Positions 5,584 to 11,786 of a stretch of 11,786 bases of DNA are shown in pieces. The position numbers were made by a program, and so were the translations under genes. Source of the DNA: an uncultured Bacteroidales bacterium (GTDB lineage Bacteria > Bacteroidota > Bacteroidia > Bacteroidales > Paludibacteraceae). Position 1 is the first letter of the stretch; every line of letters starts with the position of its first letter. The stretch covers positions 1 through 11,786 of the forward strand of contig CALDQH010000074.1 of the NCBI GenBank assembly GCA_937911935.1, given 5' to 3'. The notes beneath the pieces were generated by a model. The model was given only the letters and a program-made list of their open reading frames with translations. It made no database searches and was not told the DNA's origin.

Positions 5584-8394
5584 TTATCTTCCGCATATAT
5601 CCTTAAACTTGCAATGTGTACAATTATCAGTACAAGTTGTTTGTCTAAAGGGTATTTGCGGATTTAGGATATCGGATATGAGTGCATTAAGTCGTTCTGT
5701 AAATACGTCTTCCCATCCTTCTGGATGAACAACTTGCGTGGTTGCGTTAAATTCTTCTTCAAATACTTTCCTGACCTTGTAAATGTGGCAAGCGATTCCA
5801 TTCTTATGGCTAAAAATGGGTTGCGTAATAAACCGATAAAACATCATCTGAAGCGACTCGTTTCGATACTTGTTATAAGTATCTAACTCAAAAAGTTGGC
5901 TAACCTTCTCTACGGTAAATGCACCGTTGCCCGCATTTTTATCAATTTTGGATGTTTTATAATCGTACAAATGTACGATGCCATCTTTTTCGTCAATGCG
6001 GTCTATCGTTCCTTTTAGTTTGACGATTACCGATTCATTTACAGCATGTTGTAGCTCGTATTTATTTTCGGTAGCCAGACACGTAAAAGGTACGCGTTGT
6101 TTGTCTTGTGCCAAACTTTGTTGCACAAAAGTTAGAATAATCTGACAAGTAAGCAGATGTGCTCCTTTGATGGTATAGGGTAGTTGCTGGGTTATTTCTT
6201 GTTCGGATAAATTGTAAAGCGTTTTTAGGTAGGCTCGTTGCAAGAGTTCTTCTTTGGGTAGCTTAATCATCTCATCAACGATGGATGATGTAATTACTTG
6301 GCCTATATAGGGTTGGTATAATAGCTCCATGATACGGTGAAAAATGGAGCCCATTTGGTTGGCTTGTAATTCGATATTAGCTGGTTCGTCAATGTATAAT
6401 TTTTCGATAGAGGTAAAATAAAACTGCAACGGACAGTTAATATAGGTGTTTAATACCGAGGGTGATAAACCAACCTGGGTAAAAAACTGGTTTATTTTTT
6501 CTTGTATAATCGGATTTTTCTCTACCGTGATACTAGCCGGGGTTGGTAATGAGGTAGATAAATTAACAGACTGAAAATCAATAGGATGTTTATATAGATA
6601 ATGCAACTGTTTTACAAATCTGCTCACTTCGCTCATGCCACCTTGTTCGTTGTTTCGAGTATCGTGCAATAAATAGACTTGCGAGGCGCGACCAATTAGA
6701 CGGTAAAAGTTATAGGCATAGATGGCATCGTGATGTTCGGTGGTTGGCATACCAAAACTTTTGCGAATGGAGTAGGGAATATACGAGTTGAATGCTTCCT
6801 TTTTGGGGTATATACCCTCGTTAAAGGAAGTGATTATCAATCGATTAAAATCTAAACAACGCGTTTCTAACATTCCCATCATTTGTATGCCACTGATGGG
6901 TTCTCCGATAAATGCCAGGTTGATATTGTTGAGCAGTTGTTTGATGATTTTGAGGATGGTATAAGGTTGTAGGCTAATGTCGTTGTATTGTTCCAACAAG
7001 CCTTGTGTACGTATAAGAAGACGACTTGCCTCCTCCAAAAGTTCTTTATCGAGGGTAGAAGAAATTTTATCGGATAAAAGGTAAATAATTTGAACAAGTT
7101 GTTCCAACCATTGTTGCGAAGCAATGGGGGTAAAAATAGGAGCCAAATCGCTGATGCTTGCCAATATTTCTGGTTTGATACGCAAGTGTTGATGGATGGA
7201 TTTGGGTAATTTCTCGATTTGAGAAAGATATATCGAACGAATGTATGGATGCTTTAAAATAGCTTCTACCAGATGATGATGAAAGCCTTCTTCGTTACAC
7301 GTGGCTTGCAATTGCAAGTAATCGTCAATGAGTTTGCGAATGGCTGTTTGTTTGAGCGGATAACCCATGGTTATGTTAACGGGTACTTGCGTAGGCAAAG
7401 CATACAGCATGGGAATTAGCAATTGTTCATTGGCTAAGACGATGGCTGTAGAGGGTTGAATGTGCTCTTTTGTGTGCGATGTAGCAGGATACCATTGTTG
7501 AAGCAGGGATGCTACGTATTTGGTTTGCCCTATTTGAGAGGGGATGGCAATGCTGTGAATTTCGGGTAATTGGGTAATTGTGCTGGTGACAGTACGTTTT
7601 GATGGAAATTCCTGTACGTTGCTTTGTGTAAAAAAGTGGGCTTTGTTTTGCACATCTTGCACATAAAGCGATTGATAATCCCAATAAAAATCGGCAATGT
7701 CCAGTTGTTTTAATTTGCGAAAAATCGTTTTTGTAACGCCATCCATGGCATTAAAGCCAACAAACACAATCTCGTCGCACAAGGGCAGGGATAAATTTTC
7801 TTGGTTGCAAATGATACGGTGCAATAATCCATCGTAAACCCGTTTTTCGTTTAATAATTGTTGGGTAAAGGTGTCGTATAGTTTTCCTAAAATGGACCAA
7901 ATGCTCCCTGTCTTGCTTTGAAAGTCTTTGTCACTTTGGTGGATATATCCCAAATAGCGTTGTAATACTTCGATTTGTTCTGGCGATAAGAAACTGTTAT
8001 CTTCTAGTTGCTTGATGTCGGATATGTTACTATAAAGCAATTTGGCATCGACTAAATAATTATCGATGTCGTTAAAGTCTTTGAGCAAAATTTCGCCAAA
8101 ACTCATAAAAGAGTCGAACGATTCGGTGGATTGCGTAATGTCAATAAAGCAGCGATAGAGTCTAAACAGTAGCGCAAGATGGTCTTCTTTTTCGTATTGA
8201 GGGGCTAATGATGCCAAAAAATCGCTGATGGTATAGCAAGAAGGGGCAAAAAAGGTATCTTCTGCTTGCTCCGATAAGTATTGTTGAAAAAATACACTGG
8301 CACGTCTGCCTGGAAATACAAAAATGGTACGTTCTATCTCCGTACCTTTTTCCTGGTAGAATAGGGTTGCTATTTGCTTTAAAAATGGTTCCAT
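5584..8394 (-). CDS. AddB/RexB-like PD-(D/E)XK nuclease with predicted Fe-S cluster
   Basis: This 936-residue protein resembles the AddB-like nucleases of Bacteroidetes, which act with a RecB/AddA-type helicase in processing double-strand breaks. The N-terminus (FVFPGRRASVFF) has the inactivated helicase fold and no Walker A motif. The C-terminal nuclease shows GSIFH, Asp798 in GTIDRID, and Asp811 and Lys813 in DYKTSK. The spacings D-x12-D-x-K match RecB. Cys654 (INCPLQFYF) plus Cys925, Cys928 and Cys934 (C-x2-C-x5-C at the extreme C-terminus) match the four ligands of the AddB 4Fe-4S cluster. ATG 8394 is preferred over an upstream in-frame TTG at 8412: the family begins near MEPFLKQIA, and the promoter box at 8400-8407 would lie inside the longer version. 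No helicase partner is adjacent, so it is probably transcribed alone. Confidence 0.88.
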   Translation of the reverse strand: MEPFLKQIATLFYQEKGTEIERTIFVFPGRRASVFFQQYLSEQAEDTFFAPSCYTISDFLASLAPQYEKEDHLALLFRLYRCFIDITQSTESFDSFMSFGEILLKDFNDIDNYLVDAKLLYSNISDIKQLEDNSFLSPEQIEVLQRYLGYIHQSDKDFQSKTGSIWSILGKLYDTFTQQLLNEKRVYDGLLHRIICNQENLSLPLCDEIVFVGFNAMDGVTKTIFRKLKQLDIADFYWDYQSLYVQDVQNKAHFFTQSNVQEFPSKRTVTSTITQLPEIHSIAIPSQIGQTKYVASLLQQWYPATSHTKEHIQPSTAIVLANEQLLIPMLYALPTQVPVNITMGYPLKQTAIRKLIDDYLQLQATCNEEGFHHHLVEAILKHPYIRSIYLSQIEKLPKSIHQHLRIKPEILASISDLAPIFTPIASQQWLEQLVQIIYLLSDKISSTLDKELLEEASRLLIRTQGLLEQYNDISLQPYTILKIIKQLLNNINLAFIGEPISGIQMMGMLETRCLDFNRLIITSFNEGIYPKKEAFNSYIPYSIRKSFGMPTTEHHDAIYAYNFYRLIGRASQVYLLHDTRNNEQGGMSEVSRFVKQLHYLYKHPIDFQSVNLSTSLPTPASITVEKNPIIQEKINQFFTQVGLSPSVLNTYINCPLQFYFTSIEKLYIDEPANIELQANQMGSIFHRIMELLYQPYIGQVITSSIVDEMIKLPKEELLQRAYLKTLYNLSEQEITQQLPYTIKGAHLLTCQIILTFVQQSLAQDKQRVPFTCLATENKYELQHAVNESVIVKLKGTIDRIDEKDGIVHLYDYKTSKIDKNAGNGAFTVEKVSQLFELDTYNKYRNESLQMMFYRFITQPIFSHKNGIACHIYKVRKVFEEEFNATTQVVHPEGWEDVFTERLNALISDILNPQIPFRQTTCTDNCTHCKFKDICGR

Positions 8395-8399
8395 GCTTA

Positions 8400-8407
8400 C
8401 AAATGTA
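8400..8407 (-). promoter_or_regulatory. Bacteroidetes -7 box TACATTTG for the nuclease gene
   Basis: Read on the minus strand, TACATTTG is an exact match to TAnnTTTG and ends five bases before the ATG at 8394. Transcription would start at or very near the start codon, giving a leaderless mRNA. No TTTG -33 element lies at the expected distance. Confidence 0.6.
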
Positions 8408-8429
8408 CGCAAATTCTTCTGATTTTTGC

Positions 8430-8437
8430 TATCTTTG
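8430..8437 (+). promoter_or_regulatory. Bacteroidetes -7 box TATCTTTG for the ABC-F gene
   Basis: TATCTTTG matches TAnnTTTG exactly and is followed by five bases (CAGCC) and the ATG at 8443, so the mRNA is probably leaderless. A TTTG -33 element is not seen 18-21 bases upstream. The box lies 22 bases from the oppositely oriented box of the nuclease gene. Confidence 0.65.
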
Positions 8438-8442
8438 CAGCC

Positions 8443-10407
8443 ATGATTTCTGTAGAAAATTTAACGGTAGAGTTTAGTGCAAAGGCTTTGTTTGATAAAG
8501 TAAGTTACGTTATCAACAAACGAGATAGAATAGCCTTGGTAGGTAAAAATGGAGCAGGTAAAAGCACCATGCTTAAAATTATTGCTGGCTGGCAAAAACC
8601 GACGTCGGGCAAGGTAGCAATCCCCAAAGATGTCAGTGTGGGCTATCTGCCTCAGCACATGATACATAACGATGATACCACCGTTAAAGACGAGGCTTCT
8701 AAGGCATTTAACCGCATTTTGGACTTACAACAACGTTTGGAGCAACTAAACGTAGAACTTTGTGAGCGTACCGACTACGAATCGGAAGCGTATATGGCTT
8801 TGATAGAAGAAGTTTCACACCTAAATGAGCAATTGGAAATGCAAGGAGGTGGTAACTTTGATGCCGAAGTAGAAAAGACCTTGATGGGTTTGGGTTTTGT
8901 TCGTAGTGATTTTACTCGATCAACCAACGAATTTAGCGGTGGTTGGCGCATGCGTATAGAATTAGCCAAAATCTTGTTGCAACGTCCCGATGTATTGTTA
9001 CTGGACGAACCTACCAACCACTTGGATATTGAGTCTATTCAGTGGTTAGAACAATTTATGGCGGGGTATCCTGGTGCGGTTGTATTGGTATCGCACGATA
9101 GAAAATTCCTCGACACCGTTACCAAACGTACCATTGAGATTAGTTTAGGCAAAATATACGACTATAAAGCCAATTATTCTACCTATGTAGAATTGCGCAA
9201 AGAACGTCGTGAGCAACAACTGCGTGCGTATCAAAATCAGCAAAAAGAAATTGCTGACACAGAGGCGTTTATTGAGCGATTTAGGTACCAAGCTACCAAA
9301 GCTATTCAGGTACAATCGCGCATTAAACAATTGGCAAAAATAGAGCGTATCGAAATTGACGAAGAAGATACCAGTGCTTTGCGCTTAAAATTTCCACCTG
9401 CCCCTCATTCGGGTAGCTATCCCATAATCATGGAGGGTGTGGGCAAAAGTTATGGCAATCATGTGGTGTTTAGTGGGGTAGATTTGACGCTAAACCGTGG
9501 CGATAAGGTGGCGTTTGTGGGTAAAAATGGCGAGGGAAAATCGACCTTGGTTAAGTGTATTATGAACGAAATAACCGATTATGTGGGCTCATTAAAATTG
9601 GGTCATCAAGTCAAAATAGGCTATTTTGCTCAAAACCAGGCTTCTTTGTTGGACGAAACACGAACGGTATTTGAAACCATCGATTACGTAGCAGTAGGCG
9701 ATATTAGAACCAAAATTAGGGATATTTTGGGCGCGTTTATGTTTGGCGGTGAAGCTTCTGATAAAAAGGTGGGAGTACTTTCGGGTGGCGAACGCAGCCG
9801 TTTGGCGATGATTCGTTTGCTTTTGGAACCTGTTAACTTGCTGATATTAGACGAACCTACCAATCACTTGGATATGCGCTCTAAAGATGTGCTGAAACAA
9901 GCCATTAAGGACTTTGATGGAACAGTCATCGTAGTATCGCACGACCGTGAGTTTTTAGACGGGCTGGTAGATAAGGTATATGAATTTGGTGGCGGTAAGG
10001 TGCGCGAACACTTAGGTGGTATTTATGATTTCTTGGCTACCAAGAAAATAGAATCGCTAAAAGAGTTAGAAAGTCAAAAGTCGAAAGTCGAGGGTCAAAA
10101 GTCGCTACGCTCCGATGAATCGGTGAATCGACTAATTGAGGAATCGAAATCGGTACCTGAGTTGTCGTACGAGGAAAGAAAAGAGCAGCAGCGCAAAATT
10201 AAAAGGGCAGAACGCTTGATGGAGTTGTGCGAGGTGGCTATTGCCGAAACCGAAAAGGCCATAGCCGAGGTAGAGGCTACATTGGCATCGGGCGATACGT
10301 CGCAAGAACTGTTTGATAAATACGCCGCCTTAAAAGCACAGTTAGAAAAAGAAATGACCGAGTGGGAAGAGGCGACAGAGGCTTACGAGAATTTAAAGGA
10401 GAATTGA
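8443..10407 (+). CDS. ABC-F family ATPase (translation-associated, no membrane domain)
   Basis: ABC-F proteins are soluble twin-ATPase proteins that act at the ribosomal E site or in related translation roles. The 654 residues carry two complete ABC domains. Domain 1 has Walker A GKNGAGKST (34-42), signature FSGGW (164-168) and LDEPTNHLD (187-195). Domain 2 has GKNGEGKST (360-368), LSGGERS near 446-452 and LDEPTNHLD from 469. Both catalytic Glu residues are present. The interdomain linker contains ERFRYQATKAIQVQSRIKQL, the typical P-site tRNA-interaction helix region. Residues 544-571 are encoded by a degenerate 7/8-base repeat, and about 580-654 form a charged C-terminal coiled coil as in Uup/YdiF-like members. 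There are no transmembrane segments, so it is not a transporter. The exact subfamily, and whether it gives antibiotic protection, cannot be told; a housekeeping role is more likely. Confidence 0.93.
   Translation: MISVENLTVEFSAKALFDKVSYVINKRDRIALVGKNGAGKSTMLKIIAGWQKPTSGKVAIPKDVSVGYLPQHMIHNDDTTVKDEASKAFNRILDLQQRLEQLNVELCERTDYESEAYMALIEEVSHLNEQLEMQGGGNFDAEVEKTLMGLGFVRSDFTRSTNEFSGGWRMRIELAKILLQRPDVLLLDEPTNHLDIESIQWLEQFMAGYPGAVVLVSHDRKFLDTVTKRTIEISLGKIYDYKANYSTYVELRKERREQQLRAYQNQQKEIADTEAFIERFRYQATKAIQVQSRIKQLAKIERIEIDEEDTSALRLKFPPAPHSGSYPIIMEGVGKSYGNHVVFSGVDLTLNRGDKVAFVGKNGEGKSTLVKCIMNEITDYVGSLKLGHQVKIGYFAQNQASLLDETRTVFETIDYVAVGDIRTKIRDILGAFMFGGEASDKKVGVLSGGERSRLAMIRLLLEPVNLLILDEPTNHLDMRSKDVLKQAIKDFDGTVIVVSHDREFLDGLVDKVYEFGGGKVREHLGGIYDFLATKKIESLKELESQKSKVEGQKSLRSDESVNRLIEESKSVPELSYEERKEQQRKIKRAERLMELCEVAIAETEKAIAEVEATLASGDTSQELFDKYAALKAQLEKEMTEWEEATEAYENLKEN
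10072..10153 (+). repeat. Translated heptamer/octamer repeat inside the ABC-F gene
   Basis: Five in-phase heptamers run from 10072 to 10106 (AGTCAAA, AGTCGAA, AGTCGAG, GGTCAAA, AGTCGCT). After seven more bases come four octamers at 10114-10145 (GATGAATC, GGTGAATC, GACTAATT, GAGGAATC) and a degenerate fifth. The frame stays open, and the repeat encodes the Ser/Lys/Glu-rich linker between ABC domain 2 and the coiled coil. The octamers are the same family as those at 1506-1529. Confidence 0.8.
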
Positions 10408-10408
10408 G

Positions 10409-10539
10409 AAAGGAGAAAGTTTGTGCAAGTAAGCGAGTAGGGACGCACGGCTCGTGCGTCCGTGGTGCAGAGGCAAGTTTACTTGGCTCTGCCGAGTTAC
10501 GAGCAAAATCACGAGGGTGTAGCCCGAGTAAAGGAGAAA
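10409..10539. repeat. Hairpin module bracketed by 10-bp direct repeats (REP/MITE-like)
   Basis: AAAGGAGAAA at 10409-10418 and 10530-10539 flanks 111 bases with two hairpins. In the first, GGACGCACG (10441-10449) pairs perfectly with CGTGCGTCC (10453-10461) around GCT. In the second, GCAGAGGCAAG (10467-10477) pairs with CTTGGCTCTGC (10482-10492) with one mismatch around TTTA. The module sits directly after the ABC-F stop and is more GC-rich than its surroundings. I recall similar GACGCACG palindromes dispersed in Bacteroidetes genomes but cannot verify it. A third AAAGGAGAA at 10395-10403 shows the flanking word may be partly local low complexity. Confidence 0.5.
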
Positions 10540-10543
10540 TAGT

Positions 10544-10574
10544 AAAAAGTCCTCGAAAATTTCGAGGACTTTTT
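10544..10574. terminator. Bidirectional rho-independent terminator after the ABC-F gene
   Basis: A near-perfect palindrome: five A then GTCCTCG, an AAAATTT centre, then CGAGGAC and a T-run. The 12-bp stem has an A-run and a T-run on opposite sides, so it can stop the ABC-F transcript and also any minus-strand transcript reading out of nrdJ. Confidence 0.9.
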
Positions 10575-10757
10575 TATTTGAGGAGATTCTAAATATTGAC
10601 TTTTAGAAGAGTCAGTTCAGATGCGTACTCTCTTTAAAATGATTTTTTATAGGAGTGTTTTCAAGGCGTGTGCAATCCGAGAGTCCGGAGTTTACTGGAG
10701 TAAATGAGGAACTCGAGGATAAACACAACGCAGAAAACGCCCTATATAAAAATTATT
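10575..10757. other. Intergenic stretch with a nested hairpin and two coupled tiny ORFs
   Basis: The whole gap from 10408 to 10757 has no recognised gene; this is its right part. A plus-strand ORF of 28 codons runs from ATG 10621 to the TGA at 10705-10707 and overlaps a second ATG at 10704 in the arrangement ATGA. A nested hairpin covers 10681-10713: GAGTCC pairs with GGAACTC (one bulged A), and inside it TTTACT pairs with AGTAAA around GG. No promoter box or Shine-Dalgarno sequence was found, and the second ORF runs antisense into nrdJ. It could be a structured 3' region of nrdJ, an attenuator-like leader or a decayed gene. Confidence 0.3.
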
Positions 10758-11786
10758 TTATCCGCCACATTTAGAAAAACCACAATTATTACACTTCATG
10801 CAACCCTCAGTAAAGGTAAGCACTTCGCCGCAATGTGGACATTTTTGACCGGTTTCGCTACCGTCAGGAATGTATTTCTTAAGGGCACGTTCCACACCAT
10901 TTTTCCAGTTGTTGATGGATTCGTTGTTAAGTTGCAAAGCACCTACTAGGCGAACAACTTGGTCGATAGGCATACCGTAACGCAATACGCCCGAAATTAG
11001 TTTTGCGTAGTTCCAGAATTCGGGGTTGAATTTGTGCGAAATACCTTCGATGGTAATTTTATAACCGTATTTGTTGGTAAATTGGAAGTCGTAGGTTTTA
11101 ACGCCGGTTTCTTCGTGTAGGTTACGAATAATCTTACCTTTATTTACCGATTTAGGAAGCATTAAACCGTCTTCGTCGTCTGCCAAACCAGTAAAGATTT
11201 CGTAAGGGCGACCATTAAGCAAACCAACTAGTGCAATCCATTTTTCTTTGTTGTTTTGGAAACGTACAACTTCACATTCCAATTCTTGAGGACGTTTTGG
11301 AGTAATTTCTGGGTAGCAGTTGCAAGGAGCTGGTTTTTCTTCTTTTTTGTTGGACACCAACACGCCAGTACGAGAGCCATCACGATATACGGTACAACCT
11401 TTACAGCCAGCACGCCATGCTTCTTTGTATAGTTCGTTTACCAAATCTTCGGATACATCTGCAGGCAAGTTGATGGTAACACTGATAGAGTGGTCCACCC
11501 ATTTTTGGATACGGCCTTGCATGTGTACTTTTTCTAACCAGTCAACGTCGTTTGATGTCGCTTTGTAGTAAGGTGATTTAGCTACTAATTCGTCAATTTC
11601 TTCTTGGGTGTAGTTTTTGGTGGTGTCGTAGCCGTTAGCTTCCATCCAGGTAATAAATTTGTGGTGGAATACGGTGTATTCTTCAAAGCTGTCGCCCACT
11701 TCATCTACCAAGTCAACACGTGCCTTGGCATCGTTAGGATTTACTTTTCTACGTCTTTTGTAAACAGGCAAGAATACAGGTTCGAT
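10758..11786 (-). CDS. nrdJ: Adenosylcobalamin-dependent (class II) ribonucleotide reductase, C-terminal part
   Basis: Class II reductases convert ribonucleotides to deoxyribonucleotides using adenosylcobalamin to make the thiyl radical, without needing oxygen. The frame is open through the right edge of the window, so the roughly 343 residues seen are the C-terminal portion of a protein usually near 850 residues. The TTG near 11771 is not a start, because IEPVF continues upstream. Recognisable pieces, in order, are YKRRRKVNPND, the barrel segment EAWRAGCKGCTVYRDGSRTGVL, a CNC pair in a linker, then the VRFQNNKEKWIALVGLLNGRPYEIF and GVLRYGMPIDQVVRLV stretches of the C-terminal domain. A zinc ribbon (CPHC, CMKC, then CGFSKC) ends the protein. 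The radical-site and cobalamin-binding parts lie outside the window. A cobalamin riboswitch could precede the gene but cannot be seen. Confidence 0.94.
   Translation of the reverse strand: MEPVFLPVYKRRRKVNPNDAKARVDLVDEVGDSFEEYTVFHHKFITWMEANGYDTTKNYTQEEIDELVAKSPYYKATSNDVDWLEKVHMQGRIQKWVDHSISVTINLPADVSEDLVNELYKEAWRAGCKGCTVYRDGSRTGVLVSNKKEEKPAPCNCYPEITPKRPQELECEVVRFQNNKEKWIALVGLLNGRPYEIFTGLADDEDGLMLPKSVNKGKIIRNLHEETGVKTYDFQFTNKYGYKITIEGISHKFNPEFWNYAKLISGVLRYGMPIDQVVRLVGALQLNNESINNWKNGVERALKKYIPDGSETGQKCPHCGEVLTFTEGCMKCNNCGFSKCGG

Noticed and set aside
8395..8412. TTG start at 8412 for the nuclease
   Set aside because: The ATG at 8394 fits the family N-terminus, and the longer version would overlap the perfect -7 box at 8400-8407.
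8443..10407. ABC transporter ATPase
   Set aside because: It has twin ABC domains with an ABC-F linker, no membrane domain and no permease neighbour.
10362..10592. 76-codon plus-strand ORF across the end of the ABC-F gene
   Set aside because: It is a shifted frame through the hairpin module and terminator, with no start signal or recognisable protein.
10681..10713. Intrinsic terminator for nrdJ on the minus strand
   Set aside because: The nested hairpin lacks a following T-run on that strand; the palindrome at 10544-10574 is the better terminator.

Overview
Most of the window (about 521-11786) reads as chromosome of a Bacteroidota bacterium, probably Bacteroidales. Support: ClpC, GyrA, an AddB-like nuclease, an ABC-F ATPase and class II ribonucleotide reductase of Bacteroidetes type; no Shine-Dalgarno sequences before these genes; and -7 promoter boxes of the Bacteroidetes form TAnnTTTG. 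The left 514 or so bases look different. They carry the end of a phage replication-initiation gene and the start of a small cysteine-motif gene, with a clear Shine-Dalgarno sequence, and resemble prophages of Firmicutes. The two parts meet inside the clpC reading frame at about 512-523. This is either a chimeric assembly or a real recombination that beheaded clpC; the sequence alone cannot decide, but the apparent cross-phylum jump favours an artefact.

Layout: (1) 1-514, phage-like fragment, with a tandem 10-mer and a purine tract inside the replication gene that resemble a lambda-type intragenic origin. (2) 521-1384, minus strand, the N-terminal third of clpC, divergent from gyrA across a 268-base gap that holds an ordered heptamer/octamer repeat. 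(3) 1653-5500, gyrA and a secreted TPR-protein gene, probably one transcript, closed by a strong bidirectional terminator at 5516-5558. (4) 5584-8394, minus strand, an AddB-like PD-(D/E)XK nuclease, convergent with the TPR gene. (5) 8443-10407, an ABC-F ATPase divergent from the nuclease. The 48-base gap carries two outward-facing perfect -7 boxes, each exactly 5 bases from its ATG, which suggests leaderless mRNAs. (6) 10408-10757, intergenic: a hairpin module between 10-bp direct repeats, a bidirectional terminator, and a structured stretch with coupled tiny ORFs. (7) 10758-11786, minus strand, the C-terminal part of nrdJ, running off the right edge.

The chromosomal genes are housekeeping functions: protein quality control, DNA supercoiling, DNA repair, ribosome-associated ATPase and dNTP supply. 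I see no complete novel gene system. The most interesting signals are non-coding or semi-coding. The composite 7-mer/8-mer repeat occurs once between clpC and gyrA and again inside the ABC-F coding sequence, where it is translated as a linker. The others are the symmetric leaderless divergent promoter, the small hairpin element after the ABC-F gene, and the possible intragenic phage origin.
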